NCBI GenBank assembly: GCA_004558865.1
Contig: SFCY01000038.1
Location: 1-18,295 of the forward strand
Direction of reading: 5' to 3'
Length of the DNA stretch: 18,295 bases
From: Bacteroidales bacterium
GTDB lineage: Bacteria; Bacteroidota; Bacteroidia; Bacteroidales; Bacteroidaceae
The notes under the pieces were generated by a model. The model searched no databases. It worked only from the letters and a program-made list of their open reading frames with translations, and had not been told where the DNA came from. Made by a program: the position numbers and the translations under genes. This document shows positions 12,329 through 18,295 of this stretch, one piece after another (position 1 is the first letter of the stretch; each line of letters opens with the position of its first letter).

Positions 12329-15300
12329 TCATTTCACAACTATCTTTCGATTGTCTGAAGTGACGTACACACCCTTCTTCAGTCCTTTGGTGTTCGTGGC
12401 ATTGGCTCTCACCAAAACGCCGTTGAGCGTGAAGATGTCTACAGGATGTACCGATGCCTCAACGCTCTTTATCGCATTGGCCACAGCACACTCCACAGGC
12501 TCAGACTCTGTGCCGTTGGCATACAGCGCTGTGACTGACAATTTGTAAATGTCGCGTACACCACCGATTTCTGCAAGAGAGATGCTGTAGGCGAGCGTGT
12601 CGCTACCCACCTGGCGCATTAGTTTGCCATCACAATAGATGTTGTAAGAGACAGGGGCGCTGCCCTGCGTAGTGTATCTCACGTCATCGACAAGGAGCGC
12701 GAAACCATCCTTTGTAGTGTGGCGAATGGCAAAATACTTGGCGCCTTCGGGAATGTCGAACTCTATCTGCTCAAAATCCTTGGCCGAGGCAGGTATCTTT
12801 GTCACCATAGCATCCCTCACTTTCTTAAAGTCGGAGGTGTTGGCGGAAAGGGTTGAATAGAGCAATTCCACCGTTTCTGGCTTGCCCTCGTCGTTGGGAC
12901 GGGCAGCATAGAAAGAGACGGTCTGCTCCACTCCTGGCAGTTCAGGGGAAATGAGCCAATGGTCTGTATTGGGAATGACATCCGAACCCTGGGCGGGGCC
13001 CGAACAGAAGCTCACCATCATCTGACTACCGCTTTGGGGCATCCAAACGGGGTAGTATATATTCGCTTCACCAGGATTGAACACGATGAATGCGTAAGCA
13101 TCATTGTCGTGAGGGAATGGGAAATTCTGGATAGCGTAGGTTTTGTTGCCGTTCTGGTCGACTGTGGTCCAGTTTCCAATATCCGATATTGCCCATGGAG
13201 TGTACAGCTCAAAGTCATCCAAGGTGCGCTCCGTCGGGTTGGAGGGTGCCTGCCAGTTGAGCGAGAGTTGGTTGTCTTGGCAAGTGCCTGTCACATTCTC
13301 CACAGGCGAGGCTTCTGAAGGATTGACGAGCACCACGGCCTCGGCCTTGTTGTTGTCAGGATTCTGGTCTGCGCTGAAGTCTACATTGGCTGAAATGTTT
13401 AGCGAGCCCTCGTTGGAGAATATATCAACAGGAATTTCAACCAAGTAGGGACTCGCATCGCTATAGGGAGCAATCTCCTTACCGTCAAACTCTTTGTATA
13501 CATTTCCATTTACGGAGAGTACCACCTTATAATTCTGGGCCACTTCCATGCCGATGTTTCTGACATTGACGCTGACCTTGCACCTGCTTCCTCTGTTTAC
13601 CTCCTCCGGGGCAGACATGGACATGCTGAGGTCGTTGCCAAAAGCGTTGCGCACAGCAACGGCATCCACACAAACACGGTCCACATCTTGCCGTCCATCG
13701 TATACGAACTGAATGGAGACGTAGCGTTGCGACTTCAGTCCAACCAAATCGATCTTTTCCGTACGCCACTCGTCGGCAACATTCCCTGCATTGTAGTCGA
13801 TTTCCTTGAGCAATCTCCTGCTGCCATCCGGGCAATATGCGTAGACTTTCAGTGTGGCTTTTGAGTCCTTGTTGGCTTTATGCGCAAACGACAGGATAGG
13901 ATGGTCGGCATTGGGGAATGCGATTTTTGAAAGACCGAGAAGAGCATTGCTGAGTTTTCCGTTGAATGTGGCGCACCCGTTGTCGTTGTCGCTTGATGCA
14001 TCGGAAGCTATGGAGACCCCCTGCTGGCTTGTCCAGACAAAGTTCTGGGCCGCACCTGCATTGAAGCTCTCCTCGTATGGCAAGCCGAGTGGAGAACCCA
14101 CAACGAGTGAGGCGATGGCTATGTCGCTCTGGTCCACTTCGTTTGAAGCGAACACGCCCCACTGCTTCAGCATTTGGTTTCCTTCGTCGGTATGGATGTT
14201 GAGCGTGCACGACGTAGTTGTAAGCGAGTCGAGCTGTTTGCCCACATAGCCATCAGATGCGATTTCTGTCACAACGTATCCAAGCCGATCGCCCAAGACT
14301 CCACCGTTCACTCCGCTGCTGACAGGATTCCATGAGAGGGTGACGGTGTTCCCATTGTCGGCTACCGACACGGGTCGGGGACTCGCAGGACGGTCTATTC
14401 CGGCAAAGCCAACGGCTACAGCCTTTTTGCCGGCTCCATAATCATTGTAGGAAATGATGCTGTACACATTCTTCCCCTCCAACGCTCCATCATCAACATA
14501 TTCAAGAGGTTGTCCGGGCTCTGGCGAGAGGAAGCTCTTGATGAGCTCATTGCCACGACGCACCTCGATTTGGGAAATGCCCGTAAGTTCCGTACCATCA
14601 ACCGCCGTGGTCGGAGCCTTGAAGCCAAGGGCGATGACAGCCTTTCCTTGCGCGTCGGGAGTTGTAACGAAATCGGTGGGCATATCTGGAGCCTTGCTTT
14701 CCGGCACAATGTCAACGGCGATGCTGTCCACATAGAGCAAGAATTGCATGGGCTTGCTGATGGCGTGGAAGCCTATGAAAGCATTGAAAGTACTGTCTGC
14801 CTTTACCGTGTGGGTAAATTCTTTAAAGGTGTCATTGGTTATGTCCTGTGCCGGCAGCAAAGTATGTGTCATACCATCCACCGAAGCCTTGGCACCCAAC
14901 TTCACTTCCATGCGCTCTGTGAAGTTCTTGGCATCTGCCCCACGCACAAGGTATGCGATCTTGTAGGTTTGGCCCTTCTTGAAATGCAGCGGGGGTGTGA
15001 TGAGCCAGTCGTCGAGGGCTGCGTTGTCTCCCCAGTTGCAGCGCACAGCCTCAAACTCCTTCGACCAGGACCAGATGCTGTTGTCGTTGTTGACATTGAT
15101 GATTGTGAACTTGCCCAATGCTGCCTTTTCCTTGAAAGGCTCGAAATAGGGAAGGTCGAATCCCGTGGAGAAGTTGACCGAGTTGGAAGTGGCGGCATCG
15201 CTCTTTTGTCCTTTTGTGTTGACAGCCACCACTTGGTAAGAGAAAGTGGCGTCCTCATCGCCGATGTTGACCTCTTCCGAAAACTCTTCAGACTGCCAGT

Positions 15301-16738
15301 TCTCCGTTATGATTCTATAGGTGTTGTCTTTGGCGATACGATAGATGTTGTAGGTCAGATTGCCCACATATCCACCGTGTATGCCCTTTGCGGGGGCTTT
15401 CCATGTGAGGCGGGCGTGTCCACTGCGATCGACTTCGAGCTTGACGTCGGTTGGAGCATTCGGCCTGTCAAGTCCTATCCATTTCTCCACAGCGGCTTTG
15501 GGGCTTGTGCCTGCGCTGTTGGCTGTGGTCACGTAGAATTTTGCCAATCCCTTTGGCAAGTCATTGAGACTTGCAGTTACCGTCTGTCCAGGTTGGATAT
15601 TGTCACCCGATGCTACCTTTTGGTTGCCCAAGTAGATCTTATAAGACAGGCTTTGGCCTGTGAGGTCCTGGCCTCCGTAAGTTTTCGATGGGGCTGTGAA
15701 AACGAGCGTGCCAGAGTTTCCACCATCGGCAATCTGGACATCCAGTCCTGTAGCTGCGGCCGGGGCTCCGTCATTCACCGTCAACCGGGGTATGGAGAGG
15801 GAGTACACCTGGTCGTTCATGTCGCCAAGCTTACTGGCGTGTCCCGTCTGCAAGTCTACGCTGTAAAGGGCCTTTTCTCCCTCAGAATTGACGGCAGCCC
15901 AGAAGAACGTGTTGTCCTTCTGGTCTATTTCCCCACTTTGTCCGTAGGTCTTTCCCTCGGAATCCAGGAGCGTAAGCCCTGTGGCGCCTATCTTTGTCTC
16001 ATTGCCGTTCGAAGTGTCTATGGAATAAAGGTTTCCGTCAGCGGCCACTCCATAGAGCACATTCTCCTTGGTGATGCCAAGTGCCACGTAGGCCTGCGAG
16101 GCCGTGCCTATGGTGGAAGTGCGCCTCCAATTCTTGTAGTCGATGGTACCCCATTCGTACCCACTCCAATCTTGTGTATGGAAAATGCCATACACAGTTC
16201 CATCGGCGGCCTGTGCCGTCTCCAGCGCAATCATATTCGGGTTTTCATAGTCCCACTGTCCCCAGTCTGTCTTCTCCCATGTTTGCGCATCGTAGCGGCC
16301 ACCGTACAAAATGACATAACCATCATCAAAAGTAGAGAAATCCGCATCGGCTCCATAGAAGAACCCATCTTGCTGCATCGAGCCGTTGCGGGCAAAGGAA
16401 GATTTCCCTGTTCCTACCAATAGTTCCAATTCGACAGGTGCTGAGGTGTTGAGACTGTACATTCCACTGACGGTTTTCCCCTGACCTCCATCTTGGGAGC
16501 GCTCCACGTAGCCCCACAACTGGCGGCTCGACACGTCTTCCGCAGCAGGCTTCATCTTAGTAGTGTCCAAGCCTGTCTTGTTTCCATCGGCTTTCAGTCC
16601 ATGCTTGATGGAAATCGCCTTACTTGCCTCAGGCCCTAAGGCTTTTTTTGCAAAACGCTTTCCGGCAGGTTGAGCAAAAGCACTTAGGGGAAGTGCAAGT
16701 ATAAGGCTGCACAAGAATAATGTTTTGACTTTCTTCAT
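12329..16738 (-). CDS. Large secreted adhesin-like protein with fibronectin-type and cleaved-adhesin-like jelly-roll domains and a Por/T9SS sorting tail
   Basis: A 1469-residue secreted protein, likely surface-attached or released. After a signal peptide (1-22, ending AFA), residues about 75-320 carry repeated propeller-like strands (MYSLNTS, LYSIDTSNGN, LYSVDLQTGH). Then come fibronectin-type modules (about 326-425 and 427-525), a jelly-roll with LPYFEPF and DDWLITPPL (528-680), two more fibronectin-type modules (685-880), a second jelly-roll (LPYEESF, 884-1030), a CARDB-like module (1038-1140), and a fibronectin-type module apparently split by a third jelly-roll (1145-1418), as in the haemagglutinin/adhesin repeats of Porphyromonas gingipains. 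The C-terminus (about 1424-1469, with VDIFTLNGVLV and KGVYVTSDNRKIVVK) fits a type A type IX sorting domain. No protease residues are seen. It starts 60 bases after the Omp28-like gene, probably cotranscribed. Ligand unknown. Confidence 0.88.
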   Translation of the reverse strand: MKKVKTLFLCSLILALPLSAFAQPAGKRFAKKALGPEASKAISIKHGLKADGNKTGLDTTKMKPAAEDVSSRQLWGYVERSQDGGQGKTVSGMYSLNTSAPVELELLVGTGKSSFARNGSMQQDGFFYGADADFSTFDDGYVILYGGRYDAQTWEKTDWGQWDYENPNMIALETAQAADGTVYGIFHTQDWSGYEWGTIDYKNWRRTSTIGTASQAYVALGITKENVLYGVAADGNLYSIDTSNGNETKIGATGLTLLDSEGKTYGQSGEIDQKDNTFFWAAVNSEGEKALYSVDLQTGHASKLGDMNDQVYSLSIPRLTVNDGAPAAATGLDVQIADGGNSGTLVFTAPSKTYGGQDLTGQSLSYKIYLGNQKVASGDNIQPGQTVTASLNDLPKGLAKFYVTTANSAGTSPKAAVEKWIGLDRPNAPTDVKLEVDRSGHARLTWKAPAKGIHGGYVGNLTYNIYRIAKDNTYRIITENWQSEEFSEEVNIGDEDATFSYQVVAVNTKGQKSDAATSNSVNFSTGFDLPYFEPFKEKAALGKFTIINVNNDNSIWSWSKEFEAVRCNWGDNAALDDWLITPPLHFKKGQTYKIAYLVRGADAKNFTERMEVKLGAKASVDGMTHTLLPAQDITNDTFKEFTHTVKADSTFNAFIGFHAISKPMQFLLYVDSIAVDIVPESKAPDMPTDFVTTPDAQGKAVIALGFKAPTTAVDGTELTGISQIEVRRGNELIKSFLSPEPGQPLEYVDDGALEGKNVYSIISYNDYGAGKKAVAVGFAGIDRPASPRPVSVADNGNTVTLSWNPVSSGVNGGVLGDRLGYVVTEIASDGYVGKQLDSLTTTSCTLNIHTDEGNQMLKQWGVFASNEVDQSDIAIASLVVGSPLGLPYEESFNAGAAQNFVWTSQQGVSIASDASSDNDNGCATFNGKLSNALLGLSKIAFPNADHPILSFAHKANKDSKATLKVYAYCPDGSRRLLKEIDYNAGNVADEWRTEKIDLVGLKSQRYVSIQFVYDGRQDVDRVCVDAVAVRNAFGNDLSMSMSAPEEVNRGSRCKVSVNVRNIGMEVAQNYKVVLSVNGNVYKEFDGKEIAPYSDASPYLVEIPVDIFSNEGSLNISANVDFSADQNPDNNKAEAVVLVNPSEASPVENVTGTCQDNQLSLNWQAPSNPTERTLDDFELYTPWAISDIGNWTTVDQNGNKTYAIQNFPFPHDNDAYAFIVFNPGEANIYYPVWMPQSGSQMMVSFCSGPAQGSDVIPNTDHWLISPELPGVEQTVSFYAARPNDEGKPETVELLYSTLSANTSDFKKVRDAMVTKIPASAKDFEQIEFDIPEGAKYFAIRHTTKDGFALLVDDVRYTTQGSAPVSYNIYCDGKLMRQVGSDTLAYSISLAEIGGVRDIYKLSVTALYANGTESEPVECAVANAIKSVEASVHPVDIFTLNGVLVRANATNTKGLKKGVYVTSDNRKIVVK

Positions 16739-16798
16739 AATAGAAAAAATCTGTTAGTGATTAGATAGGTATAAGTTGCGTGATTCTTTAAGAAAACT

Positions 16799-17812
16799 TT
16801 ATGGAATCCATGTTTTCTGCGTCTTTCCGTCACTATAGCGCAAGATGACGAGCCCCTTTGCACTGGCGCTCACAGTTTGCCCACTCATGTTGTAACGGGC
16901 TATGATACTTGGTTTTGGGTCGAAAGCGATGTTGTCGACAATATTGGCAGAAGAGATTGGGGCTTCGGCTGCATTCACGATTTCCTTGCTTTTGGTATTG
17001 ATGAGCATCACCACCATGCGCAGCTTGTCCTTGTCCAGTACGAATCCATCAAGCGAGGGTATCTCTATGGATTGGGTGTGGACGTATTCTTTGCCAACAT
17101 TCACGGGATATTCAATGGAATTCTCAATGCCGTTCTCCACACCAACTCCCGCGATGGCCACATTGTCATACACCACGTTCGTTATGCCTCTGGGCTGTGA
17201 GGTGAAGGGTTGCAGGTTGGGGGCATCCTCCTGTTCGCCCGCATAGAAGTTGAGTTGGTTCCATTCCTCGTCCTCACCCGTAATGCTGTCGGCACAAAGC
17301 ACGTAGGCCACAGCGTACCTGGCGTTCTTCCTGGAAACAAACTTGAAGTCTGAAGTGGCCTCTATGCTGTTCCTTTGCGCATCTGCCCAGACGGCTTTCA
17401 AATTGACATCGGCCTCGCATTTGGCAGCCAATTGACTTTTAATCACATCCCTCATGCCAAACCCCGAAGAATAGAATCCGAAATAAGGGTCTGCAAATTT
17501 GCCGCGGTCGATGGCACATGTGGGATAGCCGGGCGCATCTTCGGCGAGTTTGCCATAACCAGCGTCTTCAGCCCAATTGGCCATGGGCGAAGAGTCGAGC
17601 TTCTTCCCATGAATGGAAATGAGTATGACGCTGTCGCCAAATTCTTCTTTGACCAATTCCATGCCCACCATTCCCCGGGGACACCATCCGCACCTTGTTC
17701 CCGTGTATTCTTCTTCCAATACACGTTTGAATTGGGCATACACATTTGTTGGCAGCACCACTGTACACAGCAACGCAATGCCAGTGGCAAGGATCAAACG
17801 ATAATCTTTCAT
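16799..17812 (-). CDS. Omp28-like secreted thioredoxin-fold protein with CGWC motif and sorting-like C-terminus
   Basis: A 337-residue exported protein resembling the Omp28-related family of Bacteroidota. The signal peptide (1-26, ending VYA before QFKR) is followed by VLEEEYTGTRCGWCPRG, where CGWC (Cys41-Cys44) is a thioredoxin-type redox motif. GYPTCAIDRG (95-104) may supply the cis-proline loop. A beta-rich C-terminal half (about 150-295) follows. The last 38 residues, with ARYNMSGQTVSASAKG and LVILRYSDGK, look like a short Por sorting tail, so export by type IX secretion or surface anchoring is inferred. It precedes the large adhesin-like gene by 60 bases with no terminator between, and a role in disulfide handling of that cysteine-containing protein is conceivable but unproven. 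The start is fixed by the signal peptide. Confidence 0.85.
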   Translation of the reverse strand: MKDYRLILATGIALLCTVVLPTNVYAQFKRVLEEEYTGTRCGWCPRGMVGMELVKEEFGDSVILISIHGKKLDSSPMANWAEDAGYGKLAEDAPGYPTCAIDRGKFADPYFGFYSSGFGMRDVIKSQLAAKCEADVNLKAVWADAQRNSIEATSDFKFVSRKNARYAVAYVLCADSITGEDEEWNQLNFYAGEQEDAPNLQPFTSQPRGITNVVYDNVAIAGVGVENGIENSIEYPVNVGKEYVHTQSIEIPSLDGFVLDKDKLRMVVMLINTKSKEIVNAAEAPISSANIVDNIAFDPKPSIIARYNMSGQTVSASAKGLVILRYSDGKTQKTWIP

Positions 17813-17960
17813 TGATTCACTTTAGTTGTTAGAAATTATTGTTTATGGTTATTTTGGTCTAAATCTATAGAGGGGCAGACACCTCACTTTAATCTGCAAA
17901 TGCACTCGCCTCTTACAAGATTATACTTATCGCATCAAATTCCCTTGCTTATCACTCTTG

Positions 17961-17992
17961 CAAAGAAACGTGGTTTGACTGAAAACACAAAA
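17961..17992 (-). promoter_or_regulatory. Candidate promoter of the Omp28-like/adhesin unit (proximal)
   Basis: Read on the minus strand, TTTTG (17992-17988) is followed after 19 bases by TTTCTTTG (17968-17961), which differs from the -7 consensus TAnnTTTG only at its second base. Transcription would start near 17955, leaving about 140 bases of leader. Confidence 0.4.
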
Positions 17993-18175
17993 CAAAAACC
18001 CTGTTTATTATTTTCCACTCCAAAGATTAGGGGAAAAAAGAACAAGACGAAGAGAATGGAGCCAACAAGACTTCGAAAACCCCGAAAGTGCCAGGAGGAA
18101 AGTTTTGGATTCATAATATAAAATTGCGCCCCCTGCGCGCATAAAGGCCGGTTCTATTTCAAAGTTTCTTGATTA

Positions 18176-18203
18176 CAAAATTAGATAGGATTTGACGGTT
18201 CAA
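18176..18203 (-). promoter_or_regulatory. Candidate minus-strand promoter (distal)
   Basis: On the minus strand TTG (18203-18201) precedes TAATTTTG (18183-18176) with a 17-base spacer. The -7 box is the same octamer as at the regulator and susC promoters. If real it would give the Omp28-like gene a leader of about 350 bases, or drive a short RNA ending at the hairpin near 18125-18141. It may also be a chance match inside the end of an off-window gene. Confidence 0.4.
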
Positions 18204-18295
18204 TGGATATTTTCCGTGGATTGGATATGTTGTTTCATTTCGTATAGTCCTGACTTCGCCAATGAGTAAATGGTAATGGAAAATCATGGACAGGC

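Larger units (their letters stand above)
17813..18295. other. Gene-free stretch upstream of the Omp28-like gene
   Basis: There is no convincing gene in these 483 bases. On the minus strand two promoter candidates can be read (18203-18176 and 17992-17961). A small GC hairpin (TGCGC at 18125-18129 and GCGCA at 18137-18141 on the plus strand) is followed, on the minus strand, by ATTTTATATT. A minus-strand frame is open from the window edge to a stop at 18159-18161 (about 45 codons) but resembles nothing known. A 73-codon plus-strand frame at 17900-18121 is lysine-rich and looks random. Confidence 0.6.

Noticed and set aside
14510..16423. 637-codon plus-strand frame opposite the large adhesin-like gene
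   Set aside because: The minus-strand protein has a signal peptide, recognisable modules and a sorting tail. The plus-strand product has none and lacks a promoter.
17900..18121. 73-codon plus-strand frame upstream of the Omp28-like gene
   Set aside because: Lysine-rich random-looking sequence within AT-rich intergenic DNA; no promoter or family resemblance.
18159..18295. Minus-strand frame open from the window edge to a stop at 18159, perhaps the end of an off-window gene
   Set aside because: About 45 codons with no recognisable motif; the length is compatible with chance in AT-rich DNA. A small hairpin after it keeps the idea alive but does not support a gene call.

Overview
The window looks like chromosome of a Prevotellaceae-type Bacteroidota. 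Four signs point there: SusC/SusD proteins, a membrane-spanning sensor fused to a receiver and AraC domain, Bacteroidota -7 promoter boxes (TAnnTTTG) with AT-rich leaders in place of Shine-Dalgarno sites, and two secreted proteins whose C-termini resemble type IX secretion (Por) sorting tails. Most genes favour C or G at third codon positions, which also produces several long antisense shadow frames. The species cannot be named from the sequence.

Layout: (1) 24-150 holds a tRNA-Arg(CCG) gene and its terminator. (2) 150-368 is a control region with two near-identical 12-bp palindromes and a promoter. (3) 369-12173, plus strand, is a compact fructan/fructose utilisation locus: a hybrid sensor-regulator, a fructose-type MFS permease with a PfkB fructokinase (one transcription unit), and susC, susD and a GH32 fructan hydrolase (second unit). 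(4) 11970-12328 is a gene-free convergent junction with a four-copy 12-bp tandem repeat and two strong hairpins. (5) 12329-17812, minus strand, holds an Omp28-like secreted thioredoxin-fold protein followed by a 1469-residue multidomain adhesin-like protein. (6) 17813-18295 has no convincing gene.

Inferred pathway: SusC/SusD import fructo-oligosaccharides or fructan fragments across the outer membrane. GH32 releases fructose in the periplasm, the permease takes it into the cytoplasm, and the kinase phosphorylates it. The periplasmic-binding-protein sensor domain of the regulator would detect released fructose and activate both units. The locus is pared down: no surface glycan-binding lipoprotein and no endo-acting surface GH32 is visible.

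The points most worth a second look are: the regulator keeps its phospho-acceptor helix, receiver and AraC domains but has no room for the ATP-binding kinase domain; a related 45-bp block lies upstream of both catabolic units, about two helical turns apart relative to their -7 boxes; the TTGTGRCCACAA palindrome pair lies upstream of the regulator; and the large secreted protein has a gingipain-adhesin-like design, with a fibronectin-type domain apparently interrupted by a jelly-roll domain, next to a secreted CGWC protein.
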